From the NCBI GenBank assembly GCA_033961575.1, contig CM066727.1:116424434-116488433 (forward strand): 64,000 nt of DNA. The letters run 5' to 3'. The translations under genes and the position numbers were made by a program. Within the stretch, counting starts at the first letter, position 1; each line of letters opens with the position of its first letter. This DNA comes from Aselliscus stoliczkanus. Its lineage: Eukaryota > Chordata > Mammalia > Chiroptera > Hipposideridae. Of the stretch, positions 1-10,914 are shown piece by piece. The notes beneath the pieces are model-generated. The model was not told the origin of the DNA and ran no database searches. It saw only the letters and a program-made list of their open reading frames with translations.

Positions 1-229
1 TCTCCACTTTGTCCCAACTGTTCCTGCCATTCTCTTTCACTTTTGTGGGCTGTGGTCATTTTGCTTCCTTTGATGTTCCCCTAAAACCACTTGTGTAACT
101 TGGAACACTGAGCCCAAATATAAGCTACTTCAATAAAGCTCCCTCATCCCGCAGACACTCTCTGGCACACCTTCTCCCCACTAAGTATACTTCAATACCC
201 CCGAGGGGCAGGCCCTGGCTGGACCCATG

Positions 230-330
230 CTGATATCCCCTCCCTAGCATCTAGAATGGTGTTTTATAGGTAGCAGATACCTTACTGAGCATTTGTTGAC
301 TGACATAATAAATCAATGTCTGAGTGAATC
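230..330 (+). repeat. L2 LINE 3' end fossil
   Basis: The stretch reads like a degraded L2 3' terminus: 'agaatggtgttttatag', then a gcagatacctta...gagcatttgttgactga segment, corresponding to the familiar 'cacatagtaggtgctcaataaatgtttgttga' ending. It is short and diverged, so the family call is by eye only. Confidence 0.35.
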
Positions 331-989
331 TGGTTTAGACATACAAGCTTTGAACTAACAGAGTGACATCAGTAGCGCTGTCCATCACTCAACTCAAGAA
401 AGGGGTCAGGACTAAAGATGCACATTTGACAGGAATCTTCACTACATGGTATCTGAAGCCGTGGAGCTCACCAAAACAGAATGTGCTAGGGGCAGCAGGA
501 GGCTAAGGGAGAATACTTCAGGGGTAAAAGAAGGCAGTTCAGCCAAGTCAAGATTATGAGTCAATGGTAAATCATAGAATGGAGACGAAATCCAAATGAG
601 TGCAGTCTCAGGGAAATCAGGAAGGAGGGCTTTGAGAAGCACCTCCAACGGCCTTAATGTTGCAGAAAGACAAGAAGGGGTTGAAGACGGAAAGGCTGCC
701 ACTGTGTGTGGTGACCCCAAAGTTCCTGGTGCCCTCCTAGCAAGTAAGGTGTTAAGGGCACAAGAGGGGCTGGAGGGGCTGAGGTATGAGCAAGGATGAC
801 CGGAAGTAGGAAGACTATTCTTTCAAGAAGTGTGACAGAAAAAGGAGATAGAGTCATAGTGCCGAGGGAATTTGGAAGCAGCTGTGAATATAAAATCGAG
901 GAAAAGGTGGCTCAATGGGTAAAGCACAGCACCAGCATACAGCTGGCATCATCCCCACCACCAAACAACAGAATGGGCTGAGAGAGGGC

Positions 990-1095
990 ACAGTGCTGAT
1001 CTAATTCTGCTGCTTACTCACCTGTACGGTCTTGGGAAAATCATTTTCCCTCCCTTCGCTAACCCATCAGATTATTCTAATAGTATGAGTCAATA
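990..1095 (+). repeat. MIR SINE fossil
   Basis: The order 'ctgctgcttactcacctgt', 'cttgggaaaatcattttccct' matches the MIR core (tgccacttactagctgtgtgaccttgggcaa...) in the forward direction. It is an ancient, diverged copy inside PARP11 intron 1. Confidence 0.5.
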
Positions 1096-1740
1096 AGTAC
1101 AAGGGAATTTTAGAGGGGTTTATCCCTTTTTATAAAGGTCTTATTATTGTAGTGTATGGTCTATAACCTTGACCAGATGTTTGTCGTTGTTTTAGTTCCC
1201 CTCATCAACGTGACAGAGAGAAGCTGAAACTCCCTCATATGTAATACTGATCTACTTATTTCAATCCCAGCAAAGAGGGAGAAGAGACAGAAAAAGGCAG
1301 GATACAGTCAGCATATATAGTCAAGACAGTGATGGCAACACTTCCAACTCCTTTTTACAGGTTTTGCCACTTTCCTAAACTGGGGGACCTGAGTCACAGG
1401 CTCAGTTGGATGAACTACCAGGAGCTCGTATGAATGTGCCTGCTGCTTTTGTCAACCTGGTCTGCCTTGGGAGGGACACCCTGCCTACCTCAAGTGCCTC
1501 GTCAGTGACAGGCTTCAGCACAATCATCACTGACCTCATGACTATATTGAAAAATAAAATTATGTACCTAATTATTAAGTTGTTGTAGCTCCTGGGTTAT
1601 TTTGTTTTGGGTTTTCCCCCCCAAGGAAATGCTGCAAGCTCGGTGGTGATTTTCCACCCAAACCATGTCATGGAGACTTTTCACCTGGAAGGGGCGGCTG
1701 CCTCTGAGCATTACGGGGTCAGTGTAAACATGTCTGGTAG

Positions 1741-2412
1741 TTTTGTTGTAAACATCTTTGCCACAAGCATTTCGCTGAACAACTAATTGACAATAAGGCA
1801 ATTTTACCGTAAAAGATAAAAAGAACGAAAAATAAAAGAGGAATATTAAAAAGCATACAATAAAACATGAATAATAACAAAATTAAAAACTATTTATTGC
1901 CAAAACTGAAAATAGATTGTCTTTGAAGTCTTTAGTTCATTCTATACTTTTTTTTTTTGCTTTCTGATTTATCTCCTCATTCAGCATTGCACTGCTTTTC
2001 TTTTTCACTAACATTTCTTCCTTCACGAAGAGAGGTATGACTTTCTAACTAAAGAACAGATAATGTTCTCTAAGACTGCTGTGACTTAGTCGCCACCTCT
2101 TTTATGTTTGCCATACCTTGGTAATTTTGGTTTTGATGGGTGGGAGGGATGACTGTGCTCACTGAAGGACTTGCAGAAATTGGTATGTCATTATTTTTCA
2201 GTATAGTATGCAATCTGGCCAAGATGTATATAATATAAAATGGGAGTGGTGTAAGGGCCTTGTCAATGGAGAAATGAAACCAAACTATCTACCAGTTATT
2301 TAAATCCTTTATGGTGAAATTGCCTTACTGCCAATTAGTTGTGTGGTAAAAATGTTTACTGGAAAAATGCTTGCAACAAAAACGCTTCTGGCAAAGATGT
2401 TTACGGTGAAAC
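1741..2412. mobile_element. Inverted-repeat element, probable DNA-transposon fossil
   Basis: The left arm (about 1741-1815) and right arm (about 2308-2412) are inverted copies of each other. Both contain gtaaacatctttgcca, caactaattg and aaggcaatt as matching blocks in opposite orientation. The right arm has an extra internal block of about 45 bp. About 490 bp of AT-rich DNA separate the arms. This fits a non-autonomous DNA transposon or a foldback element, but I cannot name the family and saw no clear target duplication. Confidence 0.45.
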
Positions 2413-3239
2413 TACCCAGAACCCAGTGTAGTATTTCCTCAAAACACTTGTGAGTGGTATACAGTATCACACAGAAGGTGTATTTACAACAGGAAGTATA
2501 TTTGCAGATCTTAAGGTCATGGATGCTCACAAAAAGATACAGGGAGAAACTAGGCAGAAGAAAGCAGTTTTCAATGACCTTCCTTCACAGAATTTATTCT
2601 CTCATTCAATGGAAAAAAATGACAAACAATGATTTAGATTGATGGGTAATCCAAAGGTCATCTGCATTTATCTTTAGGGTCATCGTGGTTTTTTTAAATC
2701 TCCCCAGTTGTGTTTGGTTTAGGGAAACATTAAAATTAATTTTCATTCCACGAGCATAGCTGGACAAACAGACTATCCAGACGACTCTTCTATAAAAAGA
2801 AACTAACAAATTACTTGGAGAAATCCACATGTAAAATGTTGACTGTAATTTTAAAAACTGAACTGTCTTTATTGAAAGCACTCATGCTCATAGGAAGAAA
2901 AACAGTATTAGTAAGTAAACACAGCAGCATTAAGACATATTAGGGTGACATGATAAGGGTTAAAAGAAGCGGGATTATATGTGGAAGGTTCACCACTATT
3001 TAAGAAAAGTCAGTCTACTGAAATCAAGCTAACTTGTTAGGGTGATTTCAGAGAAAACAGCATTTCTTACAAAGAAATGAGATAATGATATAACAAACCA
3101 AATATGAGAAATTCACTAGTCCTTTATAATCCTCATAAACACACAAATAATCCAATAGTAAATGCTGATGTGTAAGTGATGGAAGAGGAAGAATGAACAA
3201 TGGGAGCAAAGGACTCTCTCTAGTACTAATCCAATCACC

Positions 3240-3450
3240 TTTGTTAATACGACAAACATTTACTGAGTGCCTACGAGCTGTGCCAGACTCCTTTCTCTAG
3301 TCTGAGGATAACACAGTAAACAAAACAGACAAAAATTCCTACCCATATGGAGCTTAGAATATAGGGAAGGATAGAAAACATGAAAGGAAGACATGTATTT
3401 GGATGACTAAAAGGTCTGTTATGGAGAAACCAAGACGAGAAAAACTGCCA
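3240..3450 (-). repeat. L2 LINE 3' region fossil
   Basis: The series 'acaaacatttactgagtgcc', 'acacagtaaacaaaacagac', 'aaaaattcctaccc', 'atggagctta' is the reverse complement of the L2 3' end (gtaagctccatgagggcaggg...tgtctgttttgttcactg). The following bases to about 3550 are lower similarity and include an imperfect (AC)n at 3461-3485. Confidence 0.55.
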
Positions 3451-4708
3451 ATACAAACTGAACACACACACAGACACACACACACTACAAAATGAAGATT
3501 GTTGATGACATATAGTGAAAGTAAATATATAAGCAGAGAGCACCTTCTCATAATCTAAATTATTTTTGCTAAAATCAAATACCAGCAACTACTTTCCTCT
3601 GATGTGACCTGATACTAGAGGATTATGGGTATGAACAACAAAAAAAAAATCTTACATGATGACCCAGTTACATGATGAACTGGGATGGACCCTCAATGGG
3701 CAACCAACAAATGCATACCAACAGACTAGCTTCTACTGGATACAAGCTAACAGAACTAACTGATAAACTCTCTAATCTATCTGGAAATATATTCCAGAAA
3801 TGGAAGGCATGCTGATTACATCAAAGGAGGTTTTGCAAGTATGCAAACAGGGTTATAAAGTAAAATTAGGCAGATATGACAGCGCATGGGGTAGTTTCAC
3901 ATATTTAGTCCAACAACTTGCTGAAATGTGGTTCTGCCATTTTTCCAGGCAACTCATAAAGCGTAAACAGTGTACATCTGCCGTGTGACTAAGCCATTTT
4001 GACTCTACCAAGCGATTATTGGAATACTCTTGGCAAACATAGTCCACCCTTTAAGGGCCGCACATTAAATAAATAAATGTATAAGAGCAAAACAGACAAA
4101 AAAAATACATGCAGACACAATGCATATACCGGAATCAAGCAAGAAGGAGGGAGACAAGACTTGCAGTTGCAATGTTCCAGGTCATCAGTTCTGTCCACTG
4201 AAAAAGAAAAGTCTAAGAACTTCACCATCTAGACGCTTAGAACAGACACTGGGTCCCCCAGGTTTACATGGCTGTCCACCAAGAAGGGGAAGGAGCCCTG
4301 GCGGCCCCGCTTAGGCCCACTCAGGGCGCGGGGGTCCAACCCCCTCGCTTTACATGGCTGGGACTGGCAGGTGCACCCACGGCAAAGGAGTAACAGGTCC
4401 GAAGCCCAGCAACTCCAATTAGAAAACAAAACACAAAGTTTAAAAAGGTGAAGGGAGGAAGGCGGGGAAAGCACGGCCAGCAAAATAACTAACGAATGGG
4501 AATACAAGACAACGTCGGAGAACCCACCGGGCCATCTCCGCCACTCCAACAGGCAGGGGACCGGGCGAGCCGCCGGGGCCGGGACTCTCGGGCCCGGAAT
4601 CCAACCCCCAGCCCGACGCGGCCGAGGGGAGCCGGTCCCGGAGCCCCTCCCGCCCCTCGGCCGCCGACCCCGCCCACTGGGCCCGCCCCGTCCCGCCCGG
4701 CTACTCAC

Positions 4709-4726
4709 CGGATTCGCTTCCCACAT
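4709..4726 (-). CDS. PARP11: PARP11 first coding exon (partial CDS)
   Basis: On the minus strand ATG TGG GAA GCG AAT CCG encodes Met-Trp-Glu-Ala-Asn-Pro and is followed at once by a strong donor, GTGAGTAG. This is the N-terminus I know for the longer PARP11 isoform, in which seven residues precede the Met-Phe-His start of the shorter form; the seventh (Glu) would come from the next exon, so the intron is phase 0. PARP11 is a nuclear-envelope-associated mono-ADP-ribosyltransferase with an N-terminal WWE domain and a C-terminal PARP catalytic domain. Neither domain is in this window. The start has a purine (G) at -3, though T at +4. It lies in the CpG island, as expected for a housekeeping-type first exon. 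The six codons alone are thin evidence, but the splice site, island and gene-poor flank agree. A chance match is the main alternative. Confidence 0.82.
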
Positions 4727-4946
4727 AACGGTGGCGAAATCGAGCGGCGAGAGCCTAGGGGAAGGGGCTGGCCGCGGGGCCGGGGTGCGGGGGACTTTCC
4801 CGAGGGGGCCCGGGAGCGAAGGGACCGAGAGGCAACCTGTCCGCAGGCCGGCCTGCCCCCCCTCTGTCACCAGCCAGCGTCTGCGGACCACCTCACCTCC
4901 CGACTTCCGCCCGCAGCCGGCCAACCAGCGCGGGCCCCGCCCCGCG

Positions 4947-4982
4947 CCCGGAACTCGCCCCGCCCCCGGAACTCGCCCCGCC
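4947..4982 (+). repeat. 18-bp tandem GC-box duplication
   Basis: Two perfect head-to-tail copies of cccggaactcgccccgcc (4947-4964 and 4965-4982), each containing one ccccgcc Sp/KLF-type box. They are preceded by another ccccgccccg. This doubles the number of GC boxes just upstream of PARP11 exon 1. Confidence 0.85.
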
Positions 4983-5189
4983 CCCGCCGCGCTGTGCCGG
5001 GCTCCGCGGGCCAGACGTCAAGGTTCGCGCTTGCGAGGATCTGGGCTGTGAAAGGGTTTAAAGGGCGTGGAGTCCATCCACCCGTCTGGCGCCGAGGCCC
5101 CATCGCAACGTCCCACCAAGTGATCCTCGAGCCACGGTTCGTTGTTATTTCCTTCAGTATTTATTGATCACCGTGTAATGTGTGTCAGT

Positions 5190-5385
5190 GGCCAAGAGTC
5201 AGACAGGCCTGGGAATTGATCCCCACGCAACCCATGGCATTTGGGACAGGCTTCACACTCTCACTCTCAGTTTCCTCATCTTCAGGGTACAGATGATAAT
5301 AGTATCTACCTAAGGGTGTCGTGACATCATTTAAAGCACTTAGCACAGTGTTTAGCGTTTACCAAGCGCTCAGTAAGTGACAATT
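5190..5385 (+). repeat. MIR SINE fossil
   Basis: The forward MIR order is visible: 'cagtttcctcatctt', 'gataatagtatctacct', 'gggtgtcgtgacatcattta', 'gcacttagcacagtgttta'. It lies just outside the CpG island. Confidence 0.6.
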
Positions 5386-5750
5386 ATTTGCCAGACACTG
5401 CTAGGCTCCGGCTGGAGTGCACAAGATTGATCCGTATGCGGTCCGTGCCCTCATGGAGCTTAGCGTGTAAAGGAAAAAGCAAAAAGTAAGGAATTTAGAT
5501 AAATAAAAAAGTGCTGTATGGTTTATGGGTACTATGGCAAGTACACAGGGTTCTATGAGAGCGTGCTTACCTAGGATAGGTGTCTAGTTCCCTCTTCTTC
5601 CCCCTAAAAAGTTTAAGCTAAGACCTCAAGGATGTACTCCTATCGAAGTTACCTGGGTAAAGAGAGCTAAGACAGGGGAAGAATCTTCTAGGCAAAGGAG
5701 TAGAATCTACCCATGCGAAATGAAGAAACGGTTGCTACAGGTCCTTCTGG
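5386..5750 (-). repeat. L2 LINE 3' region fossil
   Basis: It contains 'gccagacactgctagg', 'tgccctcatggagctta', 'gagagctaagacaggggaag' and 'cttctaggcaaagg'. This is the reverse complement of an L2 3' segment, directly abutting the MIR on its left. Confidence 0.5.
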
Positions 5751-6887
5751 GCTTCACACATTAAAATAAAAATTGATAAATGAATACCTACGGACTTAAA
5801 AACCTGATATTTTCACTTACTATGAGTGGATTTTCTTTATTCCAATACATATATGAGTAAATCTATTTCATCATTTTAAAGTCATCATCTTACAGACGTG
5901 GCATTCATGGTTTGTATTAATATGTATGTTACACATTTGAAATAATCCATTGTGATAGACATTTAAGTGGTCTTGAATTTTTTGCTATTCCAAAAAAAAA
6001 AAAACAGCAATAAACCTTTTTTTTAAGGTTTTTAAAACAAAATTTATTTTTTAAAAGTTAACATATGCATATAATAGGAAACTAGAAAACACAAGCAAAG
6101 AACAAGGTCATCCATAATCACAAGCAGTTTACAGTTTGGCATGGCCTTCTAGGTCCCCTGTGTGTATCTACACAACAAAATTTTAAGAAATTAGGATGGT
6201 ACAGTTATGTATCAAGCTTTTTCACACATCATGAATATTTACCATTTCAAAGTCTCAAAGCTATAGTATGAGTATTTTGATAACCAACGAAATCTGGAAG
6301 AAAAAAAAATGTAGTCCTGCCTTTATGGGCAACAAAAATTTCATAAAGGACAAAAATGACAACAGGCCTCTAAGTAAAGATACTGGCAGAGTTACAATTA
6401 AAATACTGCATTCCCTTAATGTTCTATTAAAAATGAGACATACAGCAACAGAGTACAAAAAGTATAATGCTTCTAAGAGAATTCATTATGATCTATACTT
6501 TTAAAATAGTAGCAAGGAGGCAAGTTTCTACTGAAGTACTTATCAATGCATTCCTAGAGTCCAGCCAAAAGAGATGCACACACATCAGTGGTTATCATTA
6601 CAGTGTAAATATGAACACATCCGCACACTTCCCTCCCTCTATCCTTCCTTCTGCTTCTACCACCAACCTAATGAACAAGTCCTGACGTCCATTTCTCAGA
6701 TATGGTTTAACAGTTCCACTTCCAAGATGCCTCTTCCCTATCAATTATAACAAAAAGATATTTACAAATTGGTTAATTCACTAGCTCTACTTTTTATCAG
6801 AGTCATCTCAAGACATCTAAGAAGCTCAGATGTTGCAAAATAAAGCATGAACCTTGTCCACAATAAACATAGGTACTAGAATTAAAT

Positions 6888-6888
6888 A

Positions 6889-6926
<38 letters not shown>
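6888..6926. repeat. (TG)n(TA)n microsatellite
   Basis: A tgtgtgtgtg run passes into an uninterrupted ta run of about 28 bases, immediately in front of the L1 tail at 6927. Confidence 0.95.
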
Positions 6927-7102
6927 CTTATAATCACAGGATGTGGAGTACAGCATAGGCAATAGAGTCAATGGAATTGTAACAGCTATATATGATATTA
7001 GAGGGGTAGTAGATTGTGGGAGGGGCGTTATCACTTTGTGAGGGGTATAAATGTCTATTACACCTGAAACTAATAAAAAAATAAAAAATAAAAAAATAAC
7101 AA
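6927..7102 (+). mobile_element. L1 3' terminus, 5'-truncated
   Basis: The stretch has the bat L1 3'UTR order seen elsewhere in the window ('gatgtggagtacagcatagg', 'caatagagtcaatggaatt', 'ggtataaatgtctatta', 'cacctgaaactaataa') and ends in an A-rich aataaaaaaataaaaaat tail. Only about 170 bp were inserted. Confidence 0.65.
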
Positions 7103-7638
7103 ATGTAAGTACTTTACCAAAATGCACATATAGGCCTATGGTTATAACTTAAAACTATCTTCTGGATATGGAGATACTAGCAAAGAGCCCTTCCCTTCAC
7201 CCTTCCTCTTCTTCTTCCACCATTTCAATGATAAACATTCTTTTACTGACATTTTTGTCCATTTGTCCATTTACCCCCTTAGAATTAGTTCTAAGGAGTG
7301 TAATTGTTCAAAGAGAGATTATGGAAATTTCAAATTTTGATACATATTGCCAAACTGCTCTCAAAAATAATGTGTAAATTTGCAATGTCTAATTTATTCT
7401 TAACAATGGATTGAAGTAGAGATCTTCATCTTCCTTTTTTTCACTTTACTTTTTGCCAAATGGTTAGCCAGTTGCCCTAGTATCACATCGAATACTCCAT
7501 TCTTTTCCCGCTAACTTAAAGTGCCACACTAATCAGGAACTAAATTTGTGTGCGCGTATCTGTTTCCGAACATTCTTGTCTATTCTATTAGCTTTCTGCT
7601 TATTCCTATGCTATGCCACACTTATAATTACTATAGCT

Positions 7639-7706
7639 TTATAATATATTTGTTCTCTTACGAAGCAAGTCCTTATAATATATTTGCTCTCTTACAAAGC
7701 AAGTTC
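7639..7706 (+). repeat. 34-bp tandem duplication in L1 relic
   Basis: Two head-to-tail copies, 7639-7672 and 7673-7706, both starting ttataatatatttg and containing ctcttac(g/a)aagcaagt. They differ at few positions, so the duplication is younger than the surrounding L1 relic. Confidence 0.85.
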
Positions 7707-8789
7707 TCTCCCAATCCTCTTTCAAATTTTTGAAAATCATGAGTTGTCTTATTCAGGAATGCATCTCTTCATGTCTTTTATATCCTTACATATACAAAAA
7801 AAATTCACATAGATTTGCATAATTCTTGTGAAGTTTGTTCCTAGATATTTTATAGTTTTTGTTGTTATTGTGAATGAGATACTTTTCATTGCTCTAAGTT
7901 AGGAAAACTATTGGTTTTTTTGTCTTTATCTTATATCCTACTACACTGTGAAAATGTATTATTAGTTCTAATAGTTTATTAGCTGATGTCTCTGAATTTT
8001 TATGTTGACAATCATATCACCTACAGAAAATGCAGTTTTTTATCTTCCTATTGCATTTGCCAAAACCTCAGAACATTTTTGAAGGATACGGGACAAAATA
8101 ATGGGTGTTCCGTCTTTACTGCAGTAAGAGAAACATTTGCCCTTAGTTGATGCTAGGTATTCTTTAAATACACTATCATATTTAAAGAAATTTCCTTTCA
8201 TTCCTAGTTTACCATGAGCTTTTAATTGGAAAAGGATGTTAAATTTTATGAACTGTCTCTTAAACTCTATTACTATATTCAGTTTTTACTCTGACTTTTA
8301 ATGAATTATATTAGTAGATTTCCTAATGTTCAACCCATCCTTACATTCTTGAAATAAACTCTGCTTCATCATGTATTTGTTATTCTCTGAATATGCTGCT
8401 GGGTTCAATTCATTAATCTTTTTTTTTCATTTCATTAATCTTCTAATTAGGATTAAAATTTACTTATAATTAATGAAATTGCTCCATTGTTGATGATTTT
8501 TTTATGATTGCTTTAGCAGAACAGCAGAAGTTTAAGTACTTTAGGAATTAGCTCTTCATCAAAGGTGGAGTAGACTTCTCCAAAGCAAGTGCAACTGAAA
8601 AGATTAGGACCAGGTCCTCAACCTTTTGTGGGGTTGGACCTATACTTCATTTCCTTGAAACCCTGGGTTGCCTAAGCTGGTGGTCAGAGAATAGGATGGA
8701 GAGAACACAACTGGTTTAGATATACGAGGTCTGACAATTAAGTTTGAGAACTTGTTGCAATGATGTTGCTAACCTTTTTTGATATCAGA

Positions 8790-9329
8790 GGGATTATTCA
8801 TTATGCATTTGTACCAACTAACTGGACAAACAGTTAACCAAGTTGACTATTTGGAAGTGCTGACAAGGCTGCGTGAAAAAGTTAGACAACCTGAACTTTT
8901 CACCAACAATTCATGGCTCTTGCATCATGACAATGCACCAGCTCACACAGCACTGTCTGTGAGGGAGTTTTTTTTTTTTTTTTTAGCTGAGCCATCCTGC
9001 CACCTGTTGGCAGCTCAAAGGCAACTCAGCTCGGGCTGGCATCGAACCGCCGTTGCTCAGAGCTCAGCTTGCACTCTTGAGCGAGCTCTTAACCAACTGA
9101 GCCACTCGGCCGGCCCCTGTGAGGGAGTTTTTAGCCAGTAAACAAATACTGTATTGGCACACCCTCCCTACTCACCTGATCTGGCTCCCAATGGCTTCTT
9201 TCTTTACCCGAGGATCAAGGAAATAGTGAAAGGAAGACATTTTGATAGCATTCAGGACATCAAGGGTAATACGATGACAGCTCTGATGGCCATTCCAGAA
9301 AAAGAGTTCCAAAATTGCTTTGAAGGGTA
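8790..9329 (+). pseudogene. mariner transposase relic (C-terminal catalytic part)
   Basis: The translation contains the mariner signature around WLLHHDNAPAHTALSVREF (second catalytic Asp in HDNAPAH). After the SINE it resumes with YSPDLAPNGFFLYPR, where the third catalytic Asp of the DD34D triad reads Gly (ggc at about 9190). The first catalytic Asp and the DNA-binding domain are absent. An apparent 4-bp aact duplication near 8817-8824 shifts the frame upstream, and a SINE splits the gene at 8973-9116. The gene is certainly dead. Confidence 0.88.
8973..9116 (-). mobile_element. tRNA-derived bat SINE inside mariner
   Basis: Poly-T starts near 8968, and the gccggccgagtggctcagtt-type head lies at the right end (read on minus), including a B-box-like ggttcgatgcc. 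Perfect target duplications of about 15 bp, tgtgagggagttttt, lie on both sides (about 8958 and 9118). The copy therefore inserted after the mariner had settled. Its closest relative in the window is the SINE at 48265-48405. Confidence 0.9.
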
Positions 9330-9460
9330 GACGATGCTGGCATTAGTGCATAACTTCCCAAGGGGAGTACTTCAAAGGTAACCATAGTGATATTCAGCAA
9401 TGAGGTACGTAGCAATTTTTTCTAGGATGAGTTCGCAAACTTAATTGTCAGACCTCATAT

Positions 9461-10914
9461 ATCAGATGAATAAGCTTTTGAAGTATACTGCTATATCCCA
9501 AAGCAATATGGAGGAAACATATTTCATAAACTGAAAATAGCTGTGCAAACTTTGGTAATAAGATTTTTCTTATTATACTTGATTTATAACCACTTAGAGA
9601 GCAAGTGTGGAAAATGGCCTCAATGATCCTTTAGGCTTGGGGTCGCAAACTGATAGCTAGTGAGCTTTAGCATACAGAGGATTTTAAATTTTTAATAAAT
9701 GGCCAACATTTTAAAACTGTGAAATTTCACATTAACAGCTTTCCTTCAACACTGTATTCATATGTGCCGATAAGGGGCCACATCCTGCTGACCCATTTAG
9801 ACTGGGAATGGGCTCTCAGGTCTACCTGAGCTACCAGGCCACTATCTCATCCTCCTTTAAATGAACTACCTGGTGGAGGTATTTGTGTTTACACTGCATA
9901 TAATCCACCTGTTATTTTGTTGTGGAAATGTAAGGGATCTGGGGCTTCTAAAATATCCTTACAGAACACACCTTCCCTCTCCCATGCTTTTCTCAAGGGT
10001 GGGCTCAATCACTGGGGCTCAAACTCTCATAGTCTTTCAATAGGTTATTCTCTGCATGTAATGCTTGAAACTTTGCGTGTTACACAGCCTGTCTCTGGGA
10101 ATGTTTCCCTCTGCATCATAGTTCTGAGCAAAGTGCTACAGAGTAGAAACGATGCATATTGAAACGATGCATCACTGGTTTTCTCAGGAAGCCCAAACAA
10201 ACAGAAGACATTTTACTCTATCTTTCATGTTTTCTGTGTGTGTTCTGGATGGAGCTGTCTTGAACAGTCTTTAACAGTGCTAAACCCAGTCCTGTGTGAT
10301 TGCAGACCCCTCCTACCTGGTGGGGTTTATTAGATCTTTGAATGCCAGGACGCTGCAGGAGGAAATGCCCCAGGGAAAAGGAGATTACAAGAGGAGGAGC
10401 AAAGGAGACCTTTCACTGGAAAGCATGAAAATTATCAGAAAATAGGTAGTTGAGTAGCAAGGTAAATTGGGGGAGGGGGGTAAAGGGGGGGGCAGTCTCC
10501 CATAAAGACAAGAGGAGAAAAGAGAACCAAGTAAATGGTGAGATGCAGGATATAGTACACATTACCTATTTTAATGTAATGCTATTTTCATAATTGTTTT
10601 AGCCAGAAATAGGCAAGCACTAGGAATGCCTATGGGAGACAGGCTGGATTAAGCAGAAAGAAGGAGCAGGAGACCCGAAGGAGGTGCAAGAGGAGAGATG
10701 AGGGGCTGCGAGAGGGCACCGGTGGAAGCTAGAAAAAGCTGCAGTGGTCAGCCTTGAATTAAAGACCCAGACTGGGTCTGAAAACAGCCGGCAGTGAGGC
10801 AGCCCAGAATCAGCCCTGCTGCTCAAGTCCACACGTTAACAACCCAGCCGGGACTCAGAGGTGAAATCAGCAGATGAAACATTCGCTGAAGCCCAGATGG
10901 GCATTCCTGGGAAG
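9461..10914. other. Unclassified intergenic DNA
   Basis: No gene or confident repeat was seen. Near 9640-9790 there is a hAT-like beginning ('ggggtcgcaaact') followed by AT-rich sequence and 'aaggggccacatcc', too diverged to call. A short direct repeat gaaacgatgcat occurs twice near 10147-10171. Confidence 0.5.
10469..10492 (+). other. Potential G-quadruplex tract
   Basis: G runs of 5, 6 and 8 bases are separated by A and by TAAA. The longest run can split into two G-triplets, so four G-tracts with short loops are available. The feature is structural potential only. Confidence 0.45.

Larger units (their letters stand above)
1..4708 (-). other. PARP11: PARP11 intron 1 (partial)
   Basis: This is the DNA downstream, on the minus strand, of the donor site gtgagtag at 4708-4701. 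I searched by eye for the next coding exon, which should begin with a Glu codon followed by Met-Phe-His, and found none, so the acceptor probably lies beyond base 1. The interval holds L2 and MIR fossils (230-330, 990-1095, 3240-3450) and an inverted-repeat element (1741-2412). The stretches 330-990, 1100-1740, 2420-3240 and 3450-4530 show nothing I can classify. Confidence 0.75.
4530..5060. promoter_or_regulatory. CpG-island promoter of PARP11
   Basis: This is the only long GC-rich, CpG-dense tract in the window. It has many GC boxes (ccccgccc and reverse), for example at 4681-4699 and 4935-4990. It also has an ETS-like acttccg at about 4904-4910 and a CRE-like gacgtca at 5014-5020, and no clear TATA box. 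PARP11 exon 1 sits inside it on the minus strand, so transcription probably starts to the right of 4726. CpG islands of this kind are commonly bidirectional, so a divergent plus-strand non-coding transcript is possible, but no exon of one can be shown. Long open frames here on both strands (for example 4229-4924 and 4496-5167) are GC-driven shadows. Confidence 0.85.
5830..8490 (-). mobile_element. Old L1 LINE (ORF2 and 3' part), interrupted
   Basis: Pieces of an ancient minus-strand L1 can be followed from the 3' side ('gatagacatttaagtggtc', 'ttttttgctattcc' near 5950-5990; 'gatacatattgccaaactgc' near 7340) into ORF2 ('ggttagccagttgcccta', 'taattactatagctttataa', 'gttcctagatattttatag', 'caatcatatcacctacag', 'ctgctgggttcaattcatt'). 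The section 6000-7200 interrupts or is too diverged to assign; it includes a younger L1 tail at 6927-7102. No frame is open for long. Several nearby copies of this type exist in the window. Confidence 0.55.
8723..9460 (+). mobile_element. mariner transposon, internally deleted
   Basis: The left end acgaggtctgacaattaagt (8724 onward) is matched by the inverted right end atgaggtctgacaattaagt, read on the minus strand from about 9459. TA dinucleotides sit at both outer edges. Without the nested SINE the element is roughly 590 bp, well below the usual ~1.3 kb of mariners. The missing part is the N-terminal half of the transposase: only about 70 bp separate the left end from the catalytic-domain coding sequence. 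The TIRs are recognisable on both sides. Confidence 0.9.

Noticed and set aside
4229..5167. Long open frames (231 codons minus, 223 codons plus) in the CpG island
   Set aside because: Stop-poor because of GC content. The minus frame reads through the PARP11 donor site in a different frame from the true start.
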